Shown: positions 1-5,694, numbered from the stretch's first letter. The stretch: DNA of 9,347 nt from an uncultured Oscillospiraceae bacterium (GCA_904502045.1 CAJGEB010000030.1:1-9347), one strand, 5' to 3'. Program-made: numbers and translations. The notes: generated from the letters alone by a model not told the origin.

Positions 1-292
1 CCATAGCTTCCCGTACCGCTTCTCCCGACAGATTCATATAGGTAGACGGCTTCAAAAGCAGTACTCTCACCCCGCCTATCATACATTCCCCGCAAAGCGA
101 CTTGAACTTTATCTTATTTATCCTCGCTCCATATTTCTCCGCTATCATATCAACAGCAAGATACCCTGCATTATGCCGAGTATTCTCATACTCCCGTCCC
201 GGATTTCCGAGCCCTGCAATTATTATTCCCACCGGTCCGTGTACCGCCGCTTCACTCTTACCGCTTCCAAACAGATTCATTATCTTTCCCAC
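1..292 (-). CDS. pth: Peptidyl-tRNA hydrolase (N-terminal part, runs off left edge)
   Basis: Pth cleaves peptidyl-tRNAs dropped by stalled ribosomes and recycles the tRNA in the cytoplasm. My translation of the minus strand gives 97 codons with the family hallmarks: GLGNPGREYENTRHNAG at residues 27-43 and KPSTYMNLSGEAV at 81-93. N30, H40 and N87 match the catalytic Asn10, His20 and Asn68 of the E. coli enzyme; the catalytic Asp lies beyond the window. I chose the GTG start at 292 because AAAGGAG (minus strand, 306 to 300) sits 7 nt upstream. The ATG at codon 5 would be 19 nt away. This gives about 20 residues before the usual N-terminus, an unusual but modest extension. It follows the GlmU-like gene on the same strand, recalling the Firmicute glmU-prs-pth order, with prs absent here. 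A possible hairpin lies in the 78-bp gap before it. The family call is secure; the exact start is less so. Confidence 0.95.
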   Translation of the reverse strand, partial: MGKIMNLFGSGKSEAAVHGPVGIIIAGLGNPGREYENTRHNAGYLAVDMIAEKYGARINKIKFKSLCGECMIGGVRVLLLKPSTYMNLSGEAVREAM

Positions 293-318
293 TTCAATTC
301 TCCTTTATTTAAACACGC

Positions 319-358
319 AAAATCGGACGAGATATCCTTATACCCCGTCTGCGATTTT
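319..358 (-). terminator. Candidate hairpin between glmU half and pth
   Basis: AAAATCG at 319-325 pairs with CGATTTT at 352-358. Inside it, GACG at 326-329 pairs with CGTC at 346-349, with a 2-nt bulge and more G-U pairs when read on the minus strand. Only a short T stretch follows on the minus strand, so it could be a weak terminator, an attenuator or an RNA-processing hairpin. It would lower or modulate read-through from glmU into pth. No separate pth promoter was evident. Confidence 0.4.
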
Positions 359-370
359 TACTATTCATTT

Positions 371-1009
371 TTATTTCTGCCGGCTTTTTAACTCCTCTTT
401 CCGCACTCGGAACTCCTTTGCCCAGCCGGCTTTTTCTACCTGTCTTGCTCTCGCTATCGCAAGTGCGTCCTCTGAAACGTCGTCGGTAATCGTCGAGCCC
501 GCTGCTATATAACTGCCCGACTCCACCTTTACCGGCGCCACAAGATTAGTATTACATCCGATAAAGCAGTCATCCCCCACGACCGTTCTGCTCTTCTTTA
601 TTCCGTCGTAGTTTACGGTTACACAGCCGCACCCGAAGTTTACCCTCGCTCCAATGTCGCTGTCGCCTATATAGGTCAGATGCGCTATCGACGTTTTCTC
701 GCCTATTGTGGAGTTCTTTATCTCCACAAAGTTGCCTATCTTTACTCCGTCAGCTATCCTACTGTTCGGTCTGAGATGTGCAAAGGGGCCTATTCTCACG
801 TCATTCCCCACTATGCTGTCATATATCTGAGATGCATTGACGGTTACTCCTTCTCCGAGCTCGCTGTTCTCTATTACCGTATTCGGCCCGATCTTACTTC
901 CTTTTCCTATCTTGACCGCTCCGTATATCTGCGTATTCGGCAGTATCTCTACTCCTTCGGCTATCTCCGCTTCTTCAGATATAAGTATTCCGTTTCCTCT
1001 GTCCTGCAT
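371..1009 (-). CDS. glmU: Stand-alone GlmU C-terminal (left-handed beta-helix) acetyltransferase
   Basis: A 212-residue protein matching only the acetyltransferase half of bifunctional GlmU (about 450 residues), which makes N-acetylglucosamine-1-phosphate for UDP-GlcNAc and peptidoglycan. Hexapeptide repeats of the left-handed beta-helix run from about residue 8 to 180 (for example GVEILPNTQIYGAVKIGKGS). Residues known to bind acetyl-CoA or glucosamine-1-phosphate in GlmU appear conserved: R80 in LRPNSR, K98 in NFVEIKNST, H110 and Y113 in AHLTYIGD, N124, and N133-Y134 in NYDG. The C-terminal ALAIARARQVEKAGW also fits. No uridylyltransferase domain (LAAGxGTRM) is present or encoded just upstream. 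The reading frame is open for only about 16 codons upstream of the ATG, without another start codon, so this is a true short form and not a misplaced start. The ATG lies 5 bp after the vanY-like stop, with an AAGGGG ribosome site inside that gene's end, so the two are co-transcribed. Similar half-length GlmU proteins occur in Clostridia. Confidence 0.88.
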   Translation of the reverse strand: MQDRGNGILISEEAEIAEGVEILPNTQIYGAVKIGKGSKIGPNTVIENSELGEGVTVNASQIYDSIVGNDVRIGPFAHLRPNSRIADGVKIGNFVEIKNSTIGEKTSIAHLTYIGDSDIGARVNFGCGCVTVNYDGIKKSRTVVGDDCFIGCNTNLVAPVKVESGSYIAAGSTITDDVSEDALAIARARQVEKAGWAKEFRVRKEELKSRQK

Positions 1010-1014
1010 ATATC

Positions 1015-2118
1015 TTAGCCCCTTTTTACCGTTACTATAAATCCGCTTTCGTTGTTACCCGATATCTCATACTCTGCATCCTTCGGTACCGGTACGCTGG
1101 TTCCCTCTACATAATATATTTCATATTCCGCTCCGTCGTGATCCTTTATTTCCAGATGCTCCCCTTCAAATGTATATCCCTTGAGCAGCTCCATATATTC
1201 CTCATGACAAAGCTCTTTATCATACATTGCATACGCGTGCGGCGCTCCCACATATCTGAAATGCCACGGCTCCGCTTCAAATCCCGTAAGCTCCTTCTTC
1301 TCCTTTTGATATCTCTCTATAAATCCGTATTCATAGCAATGATCCAGCACCCATTTGTACTCGTCCTGACCGTAAAAATCATAATACAGTCCCTCAGACG
1401 TGTATATCGCAAAGTCCACCGCATATCCGCTGTGGTGCTCGCTGAATCCGGGAAGTGCCGTATATTTATCGGTAGCCTCTACTCCCTCGCTCTCAACCCT
1501 TCTGTCATAAAGAGATTTTTGCGAATCAAAGGTTCTGTATCCGCTGATAATGTTGACGTCCTTCTTGCCGGTTGCCGCCATAAAATCGTCAAACATCACG
1601 TTCATCGCTTCTATTACCTTCATTCGGGCCGATACCGTTATATTCTTTACCTTATAATTCTTATTTTTATATTGATAGATACTGAAAAATTCCTCTTCGT
1701 CGTTTTCTCCGAACACATACTCGTGTTCTCTGTTTACAAGTATCAGATCTCCTCTGCCGATATCAGCTTCGGTCTTTTCTATGTATTCATAGCTTTCATC
1801 TGCTACCGAGCTTTCCCCGCTCGACTCAGCGGACGATTCCTCGGAGGACTCCTGAGAGGACTCTTCAGATGATTCCTGAGATGATTCGCTTTCTGTATTT
1901 GAGTACTCCTCACCCGATTCGGAGCCTTCACTCGACGGTAATGAGCTCTCCTCGCTCGGCTCAGAGCTTGACTCCGTCTGCGACAGCTCACTTCCGGAGC
2001 TCGTATCTTCCCACGGTAAGTCAATATCCCACAGCTGTCCTGCCAAAAATGCTCCTGCCGCTACTATTATCACGACCATTACCCCAATTATTCCCTTTGA
2101 GCTTTTCCTTCTTTTCAT
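1015..2118 (-). CDS. Membrane-anchored D-alanyl-D-alanine carboxypeptidase, M15B (VanY-like)
   Basis: A 367-residue zinc D,D-carboxypeptidase that trims the terminal D-Ala of peptidoglycan stem peptides outside the membrane. A basic N-terminus and one membrane helix (about residues 8-28) act as an uncleaved anchor. Residues about 39-105 form a Ser/Glu-rich spacer. The M15B domain spans about 150-315: SGYRTFDSQ (R195, Q200), SEHHSGYAVD (zinc ligands H228 and D235) and EPWHFRYVG (catalytic E283, zinc ligand H286). A C-terminal beta-rich extension (about 318-367), which I recall from clostridial relatives, follows. The ATG at 2118 is preferred, with AAGGGCGG ending 8 nt before it; a TTG at 2124 would add two residues. 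It is first in the vanY-glmU-pth series. VanY-like proteins of this type are usually housekeeping enzymes, and nothing here (no vanA/H/X, no vanRS) suggests glycopeptide resistance. Confidence 0.92.
   Translation of the reverse strand: MKRRKSSKGIIGVMVVIIVAAGAFLAGQLWDIDLPWEDTSSGSELSQTESSSEPSEESSLPSSEGSESGEEYSNTESESSQESSEESSQESSEESSAESSGESSVADESYEYIEKTEADIGRGDLILVNREHEYVFGENDEEEFFSIYQYKNKNYKVKNITVSARMKVIEAMNVMFDDFMAATGKKDVNIISGYRTFDSQKSLYDRRVESEGVEATDKYTALPGFSEHHSGYAVDFAIYTSEGLYYDFYGQDEYKWVLDHCYEYGFIERYQKEKKELTGFEAEPWHFRYVGAPHAYAMYDKELCHEEYMELLKGYTFEGEHLEIKDHDGAEYEIYYVEGTSVPVPKDAEYEISGNNESGFIVTVKRG
1831..1878 (-). repeat. QESSEESS tandem repeat in the carboxypeptidase spacer
   Basis: The eight-residue unit QESSEESS occurs twice in a row (residues 81-88 and 89-96) inside a longer Ser/Glu stretch. 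The DNA copies have diverged: by hand count, 7 of 8 codons differ and every change is synonymous. The spacer probably lets the catalytic domain reach into the wall. Confidence 0.8.
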
Positions 2119-2178
2119 CTTCAAAACCGCCCTTGTATTTATATATTAAAAATGTGCTACAATTTTCCATATAGAAAT

Positions 2179-2380
2179 TATAATGGTTATGGTTAGTCGA
2201 AACATCTCTGTTTCGACTCAAAATCTTTGATTTTGACACAAATTTTCAAGGAAAATTTGGCCATAACCATTGCAATAATTGTCGTGCAAAATCAAATTCT
2301 ACGATTTGATTTTGCTATAGCCGCTTGGAAGGCGGCTCGTCGAAGCGCTTTTAGCGTTTCGACAAACTACAATCATTATA
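2179..2380. mobile_element. MITE-like palindromic element, 25-bp terminal inverted repeats, no ORF
   Basis: The ends are inverted copies. Bases 2179-2203 and the complement of 2356-2380 match at 21 of 25 positions, both starting TATAATG and ending GTCGAAAC. The interior is almost entirely hairpins (six) and codes for nothing convincing. A terminal TA at each end could be a TA target duplication, as for IS630/Tc1-mariner-type elements, but that is inference. An inverted TGTGCTA/TAGCACA pair lies at 2153-2159 and 2379-2385, so the true boundary may be wider on the left. It sits between the DUF4363 stop and the vanY-like start, in the untranslated leader or terminator region. The 293-bp gap 2119-2411 holds nothing else that I can recognise. 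Confidence 0.6.
2182..2271. repeat. Cloverleaf module A: closing stem plus three hairpins
   Basis: An 11-bp perfect stem (2182-2192 with 2261-2271, AATGGTTATGG / CCATAACCATT) encloses three hairpins. These are 2195-2204 with 2209-2218 (10 bp, loop TCTC), 2219-2225 with 2229-2235 (7 bp, loop TTT) and 2239-2247 with 2251-2259 (9 bp, loop AAG). Pairing is Watson-Crick on both strands, so the fold is available to single-stranded DNA as well as RNA. Confidence 0.8.
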
Positions 2381-2383
2381 GCA
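2271..2383. repeat. Cloverleaf module B: imperfect closing stem plus three hairpins
   Basis: An imperfect outer stem (about 2274-2282 with 2369-2377, one mismatch) encloses three hairpins. These are 2286-2297 with 2304-2315 (12 bp perfect), 2319-2326 with 2330-2337 (8 bp, one G-T pair) and 2339-2349 with 2353-2363 (11 bp, one G-T pair, loop TTT). The layout parallels module A, though the stems differ in sequence. Confidence 0.7.
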
Positions 2384-2385
2384 CA
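2375..2385 (-). promoter_or_regulatory. Possible extended -10 promoter reading into vanY
   Basis: On the minus strand TGTGCTATAAT (2385 to 2375) is an extended -10 box (TGnTATAAT). The -35 region at 17-bp spacing is poor (TTTATT). If active, it would start transcription near 2368 and place the whole palindromic element in the 5' leader of vanY-glmU-pth. It overlaps the terminal repeat, so the TATAAT may instead just be part of the element end. Confidence 0.3.
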
Positions 2386-2411
2386 CTAATTTTAAAAAAT
2401 AAATACCAATC

Positions 2412-2792
2412 TTAAAATATGTTTTTCAGGCTCGGTTTTTCGTATATCCACGCATCTTTCATTATCTTTTTTATCTTTTCCGCTTGAGCTAAAAATTCCC
2501 CCGTTTCGCCGCTCTCAAATAACGGCCGCAGCTGTGCTATGTTTTCCGCTACCTCCTCAAGTCTGTCGTACCTCACTAAATTTATTACTATTCCCTCTTG
2601 TTTATCCCACTTTTTCTCAAGCTCCTCTATCTTTTCGCTCAGCTCATCATATTCCTCTTCTTCACAACTCGTTATTATCTCATCCACCGTATCTACTATC
2701 TCGTCTCTCACCCTGCTAAAATAAATAAGCTCCCACACGCACACTCCCAATATCCCAGCCAATATCAGCACACAAATTACTATCCTTTTCAC
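2412..2792 (-). CDS. DUF4363 family membrane-anchored protein
   Basis: A 126-residue protein with one N-terminal membrane helix (residues 3-21), then an acidic helical region (about 28-115) rich in Glu and Lys, ending in PSLKNIF, the characteristic C-terminus I recall for DUF4363. The start is GTG at 2792, and its GTGA overlaps the TGA stop of the DUF421 gene, so the two are translationally coupled. AAGGGA lies just upstream. The DUF421-DUF4363 pair recurs in Clostridia, which suggests the two act together at the membrane. The biochemical role is unknown, and the helical tail could be a coiled-coil interaction domain. No hairpin terminator follows except the palindromic element beginning about 30 bp downstream. 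Confidence 0.85.
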   Translation of the reverse strand: MKRIVICVLILAGILGVCVWELIYFSRVRDEIVDTVDEIITSCEEEEYDELSEKIEELEKKWDKQEGIVINLVRYDRLEEVAENIAQLRPLFESGETGEFLAQAEKIKKIMKDAWIYEKPSLKNIF

Positions 2793-3484
2793 TTTTTTCC
2801 CTTCCGTTTTAGTTCGTTTTCGATTATTACATACTCCGCCTTATTATTGCACGTCATTAAAAATACTTCACTAAGCTTTCTTTTCTCGGTTATGAGTATC
2901 CTTTCAAGCCACTCCCTGTTTAAATTGCAAAAACCAAGTCCCTCCTCGATAACTGCTCCGTCGCTCACTATCACTATCTGCGGACTTTCTATTTCCGATT
3001 TTTGCTCAAGCGCTAACATCTCCGTCGTTACCTCCTGCGCTCCGTACTTTTTATACACACTGAGCGCTCCTGTGGTTTCTATCGCCGCAAATGCAACGTC
3101 CCTTATATCAAATATATCCTTTGCCCGCAGCTGTGTTATCAGGTCGTCGGCATTTATTCTAAGCTCCTTCAGACTCTCTTGGTCTATCTTCCCGTCCTTT
3201 ATCACCACCACAGGACTTCCCACAAGTACCTTTTTGAACCGCTTATTTTTAAGCGCAAAATACGACACTATTACCTCAAACGACATCATCGCCAATATCG
3301 GTATTATTCCCGACACAAGAGGAATGTTTGTATCCTCCATCGGTAACGTCGCTATATTCGACACAAGTATCGTTACCGCTAGCTCTGACGGCTGAAGCTC
3401 CCCAAGCTGCCTTTTTCCCATTATTCTCAGCGCAAACGATATCAATATATACATTATCATAGAGCGTATTACAATTATTGCCAT
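2789..3484 (-). CDS. DUF421 (YetF/YcaP-like) membrane protein
   Basis: A 231-residue member of the YetF family. It has three N-terminal membrane helices (about residues 2-22, 35-50 and 56-78) with the conserved GKRQLGELQP at 23-32 between the first two. A soluble part follows, carrying the typical PVVVIKDGKI (91-100), L-x-x-QLRAKDIFDIRDV (about 116-130) and AAIETTGALSV (133-143) segments. The function of the family is poorly known; the soluble domain probably lies in the cytoplasm. The ATG at 3484 is preceded by GGGGTGGAG, placed close to the start. It heads a two-gene operon with the overlapping DUF4363 gene. A divergent promoter candidate lies at 3555-3583. Family assignment is firm; the role is not known. 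Confidence 0.92.
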   Translation of the reverse strand: MAIIVIRSMIMYILISFALRIMGKRQLGELQPSELAVTILVSNIATLPMEDTNIPLVSGIIPILAMMSFEVIVSYFALKNKRFKKVLVGSPVVVIKDGKIDQESLKELRINADDLITQLRAKDIFDIRDVAFAAIETTGALSVYKKYGAQEVTTEMLALEQKSEIESPQIVIVSDGAVIEEGLGFCNLNREWLERILITEKRKLSEVFLMTCNNKAEYVIIENELKRKGKK

Positions 3485-3554
3485 TTCTCCACCCCGTAAT
3501 CTTCATCTTGCCTTGCTATTATTCCCCTCTTCACCCCTCTCTATCCGCTTTATT

Positions 3555-3583
3555 TTTATATATCGCTATATCTCGCTAACCAA
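3555..3583 (-). promoter_or_regulatory. Candidate promoter of the DUF421-DUF4363 operon
   Basis: On the minus strand TTGGTT (3583 to 3578), a 17-bp spacer and TATAAA (3560 to 3555) resemble a housekeeping sigma-A promoter. It lies about 70 bp before the ATG at 3484 and abuts the plus-strand promoter at 3586, making a compact divergent control region. Confidence 0.4.
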
Positions 3584-3585
3584 AT

Positions 3586-3614
3586 TTGACATTTTTCGCG
3601 CTTTGCCTTATAAT
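3586..3614 (+). promoter_or_regulatory. Consensus sigma-A promoter of the four-helix protein gene
   Basis: TTGACA (3586-3591), 17 bp, TATAAT (3609-3614): a perfect match to both boxes and the spacing. Transcription should start near 3621, leaving a leader of about 25 nt before the ATG at 3645. Confidence 0.85.
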
Positions 3615-3644
3615 TATATCAAATCTCAAAGGAGTTAACTTTTT

Positions 3645-4043
3645 ATGCTTAAAAGACTTTCTTTTCTTTACATCTTAATCTGCTTGCTCGCAAGAAGTGT
3701 AGGCGGCGCTTTGCAGCTTATTTTCGGAGCCCACGGCTTTCCCGTAAGTATTATTGTGATATCCGCTCTCGGCGTCATCATAGGTATCGGCGCTCTCGTT
3801 TCGGGTTCCTTGCTCCACAGTAAAAAAGCTCTGATTTACTCTTCCTTCCTGCTTTTCGACATCTTCGTTACCCTTTACAATATAGCATGTCTTTCAAATT
3901 CCGACTACAAGCTCTCCTTCTACGGTATGCTTCTTGTGGGTACTTTAGCTTCCCCTCTTATTAATATCCTCTTCATTGCTATCGTGCATATTCCGCAAAG
4001 GTATGTTGTTAAAAAAGTCGAGGATGCTAAAGATTCAGATTAG
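3645..4043 (+). CDS. Small four-helix membrane protein, unknown function
   Basis: A 132-residue hydrophobic protein I do not recognise. Four membrane helices are apparent at about residues 5-27, 33-56, 61-83 and 92-115, with a short charged C-terminal tail (QRYVVKKVEDAKDSD) likely in the cytoplasm. There is no signal-peptide cleavage site and no obvious enzymatic motif. AAAGGAG (3628-3634) lies 10 nt before the ATG. A perfect consensus promoter precedes it and a hairpin terminator follows at 4065, so it is a single-gene unit that is probably strongly expressed. It could be a small transporter-like or accessory protein, but nothing in the sequence decides this. Confidence 0.8.
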   Translation: MLKRLSFLYILICLLARSVGGALQLIFGAHGFPVSIIVISALGVIIGIGALVSGSLLHSKKALIYSSFLLFDIFVTLYNIACLSNSDYKLSFYGMLLVGTLASPLINILFIAIVHIPQRYVVKKVEDAKDSD

Positions 4044-4064
4044 CTTTTCCTTCCAAAATCTCTT

Positions 4065-4092
4065 AAGACGCACATCAAATGCGTCTTTTTCT
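4065..4092 (+). terminator. Rho-independent terminator after the four-helix gene
   Basis: AAGACGCA (4065-4072) and TGCGTCTT (4080-4087) form an 8-bp stem with a 7-nt loop, followed by a T-rich run. Confidence 0.85.
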
Positions 4093-4158
4093 TTTGCTCT
4101 TAATATTTTTAAAGTATTTGCTAATAATATTCATATATTTTTTAAAGGAGCTTTTAAA

Positions 4159-4695
4159 ATGATAAATATTATTTTAGCAGGTAATTTAGGAGATAAAAAA
4201 CTCCTCAAAACACTTAATAAAATCTTACCTTTTTATCATTCGGTAGCCTCTGACTCATCTGCCGGCTTTTCCTTCCCCGATTCACCCGATATTCTACTCC
4301 TCAACTGCAGCCATATCGTCAATGTTTCTGCTCCGAACAGCATCATTATCTTCAAAGAGAGCTTTTCTTCCAAAAATAAGCTCGGCAATATCTCCGGTTG
4401 CTACGCTGTGGCTCCCTCTGAAAATAATTTCGCTCTTTCCGTTTTATCGGGTAAGGGACTCAGCTCCGTTACCTGCGGTCTTTCCGAAAAAGATACTGTC
4501 ACATTCTCCAGCTTTACAGATAACAGCGCGGTCGTCAGCCTGCAACGAGAGCTCCTCAATCTGTTCGGTACTCCGATTTTCCCCTGCGACATTACCGTCA
4601 AGTTTTCTTCTCCTCCGGACCGTTTCTCCCTCCTCGCTGCCTGCACCGCACTGCTCCTCACCACTAAATTCCCACCCTCTTCTATTTCCGTTTAG
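4159..4695 (+). CDS. Unknown 178-residue protein, weakly Mur-ligase-like
   Basis: I chose the ATG at 4159 because AAAGGAG (4144-4150) lies 8 nt upstream. Longer starts run back through the preceding terminator and overlap the previous gene in another frame. The N-terminus (MINIILAGNLGD) and the run PDILLLNCSH (43-52) look like alternating beta-strand and helix of a Rossmann-like fold. SGKGLSSVTCGLSEKDTVTFSS (97-118), here read as short strands and turns, recalls the stretch in Mur ligases and similar ATP-grasping amide ligases where the substrate region is followed by a CGL-type motif. No P-loop (GTNGK) or other ATP site is present, so it cannot be a full ligase. A helix near the C-terminus (158-169) is rich in Ala and Leu. 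It has no clear promoter in the 66 bp after the upstream terminator. I regard it as an orphan that is probably conserved in Clostridia, with function unknown. Confidence 0.72.
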   Translation: MINIILAGNLGDKKLLKTLNKILPFYHSVASDSSAGFSFPDSPDILLLNCSHIVNVSAPNSIIIFKESFSSKNKLGNISGCYAVAPSENNFALSVLSGKGLSSVTCGLSEKDTVTFSSFTDNSAVVSLQRELLNLFGTPIFPCDITVKFSSPPDRFSLLAACTALLLTTKFPPSSISV

Positions 4696-4720
4696 TCATA
4701 TTTTCTTTACATTATTTATA

Positions 4721-4749
4721 TTGACAAAACACCTCCTTTGTCCCATAAT
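4721..4749 (+). promoter_or_regulatory. Promoter of the secreted stalk protein gene
   Basis: TTGACA (4721-4726), 17 bp, CATAAT (4744-4749). Transcription is predicted near 4756, giving a leader of about 43 nt. This position also argues against the longer GTG start at 4754. Confidence 0.7.
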
Positions 4750-4798
4750 ATAAGTGTTTGATTTATATCACTTTATTTTTTATGAAAGAGGTATTTTT

Positions 4799-5635
4799 AT
4801 GAAAAAAGGATTGGCAGCTTTCGCTCTGCTCCTCGTTTTAGTTATGACCGCTTCGGTATTTGTTCCCGCTTTTGCAGCAAATGCTCCCGTTGTTGTCGAC
4901 TTTACCAAAGGAGAAACAGAATTCGAAAACAAACAAATATTCGCTAACTGGACCGATAAAACCGTGGGTTACTCCGAATATGACTCCGATCAACAGGCTT
5001 GGAAGCTTGAGATCGCCGCTGAAATGTACTACACCAACAACGCTTACCAAGTGTTTCACGGATATGAATCCCTCGATTTCAATTCTCTTAACGTATCTTC
5101 CGAGCACAAATTCGGTAAAATAGTTTATAAGACCGAACAATTTAATGACGGTCATTTAATTGCACTTTACGGAGATGATAAAAACTCCGCCCTCGTTACT
5201 CTCCAGCCCTCAGCGGATTATACCTCCGTTGTATTCCCCATTCCCGACGGTTTTTCTTCCGAAAAATTATACATAAGCTTGGGTGCCGGCGATCACGTTA
5301 GAATCGGCGATATTATGTACGTTCAGTACATTGCTTTCTTTGCAACCGAAGATGAGGCTAACGCTTTCGATATCTCAACCTATATTCCTCCCGAGCCCCA
5401 GCCCGACTCCTCTGTTTCTGAACCCGAATCCTCCGCTCCCGAATCTTCGGTTTCAGAGCCTGAGTCTTCCGCGCCTGAGTCTTCTGAGTCCGAAGCGGAG
5501 TCCTCTGCTTCATCCGCTTCCGATAATAACGAGGGTAATAATGGCGGAAATGCCGTCATTTACGTAATTATCGCTGCTGCAGTCGTTGCCGTAGTCGTTG
5601 TTGTCGCTTTAATCTCCAAAAAGAAAAAAGCGTAA
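4799..5635 (+). CDS. Secreted, C-terminally membrane-anchored protein with Ser/Glu/Pro stalk
   Basis: A 278-residue protein. The ATG at 4799 follows AAAGAGG (4785-4791) and gives a proper signal peptide: MKK, a hydrophobic core, and cleavage after AFA at about residue 27. Residues 28-195 form an exported domain that looks beta-rich with many aromatic residues and no Cys, possibly a beta-sandwich or carbohydrate-binding-like fold, but I cannot assign a family. Residues 196-250 are a Ser/Glu/Pro/Asn stalk with a 12-residue unit repeated twice. A membrane helix (about 252-272) and KKKKA end follow. The tail looks like a sortase substrate but no LPxTG-type motif is present, so it is likely a plain type I membrane protein. 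It has its own promoter and terminator. The surface role is inferred from topology only. Confidence 0.85.
   Translation: MKKGLAAFALLLVLVMTASVFVPAFAANAPVVVDFTKGETEFENKQIFANWTDKTVGYSEYDSDQQAWKLEIAAEMYYTNNAYQVFHGYESLDFNSLNVSSEHKFGKIVYKTEQFNDGHLIALYGDDKNSALVTLQPSADYTSVVFPIPDGFSSEKLYISLGAGDHVRIGDIMYVQYIAFFATEDEANAFDISTYIPPEPQPDSSVSEPESSAPESSVSEPESSAPESSESEAESSASSASDNNEGNNGGNAVIYVIIAAAVVAVVVVVALISKKKKA
5408..5479 (+). repeat. Two 12-residue stalk repeats, synonymously diverged
   Basis: SSVSEPESSAPE is encoded at 5408-5443 and again at 5444-5479. By hand count 10 of 12 codons differ, all synonymously; only the Val codon and one Ser codon are the same. The protein repeat is exact while the DNA repeat is not. 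Confidence 0.85.
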
Positions 5636-5659
5636 AACACACCTGATATTTAATAACTT

Positions 5660-5692
5660 AAGGGTAAGCACAAAGCTTACCCTTTCTTTTTT
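5660..5692 (+). terminator. Terminator of the secreted stalk protein gene
   Basis: AAGGGTAAGC (5660-5669) pairs with GCTTACCCTT (5675-5684), a 10-bp stem with loop ACAAA, followed by TCTTTTTT. Confidence 0.92.
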
Positions 5693-5694
5693 GC

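Noticed and set aside
1138..1872. 244-codon plus-strand open frame opposite the carboxypeptidase gene
   Set aside because: The opposite strand carries intact zinc-peptidase motifs; this frame has no start signal.
1015..2118. Vancomycin-resistance gene (vanY of a van cluster)
   Set aside because: No vanA, vanH, vanX or two-component genes; long-spacer M15B enzymes are common housekeeping proteins in Clostridia.
2178..2381. CRISPR array
   Set aside because: The repeats are inverted, not direct, with no regular spacers and no cas genes.
2598..3395. Long plus-strand open frame opposite the DUF421 gene
   Set aside because: Antisense to two conserved minus-strand genes; composition is Ser/Ile/Phe-rich with no motif.
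4100..4143. Promoter for the 178-residue orphan
   Set aside because: The AT-rich stretch holds TAATAT-like boxes, but no -35 box at an acceptable spacing.
3976..4158. Longer start for the 178-residue orphan
   Set aside because: It would overlap the previous gene and read through its terminator; the AAAGGAG before 4159 decides the start.
4754..4798. GTG start giving 15 more residues on the stalk protein
   Set aside because: It lies at or before the predicted transcription start and would spoil the signal peptide; the ATG at 4799 has a ribosome site.
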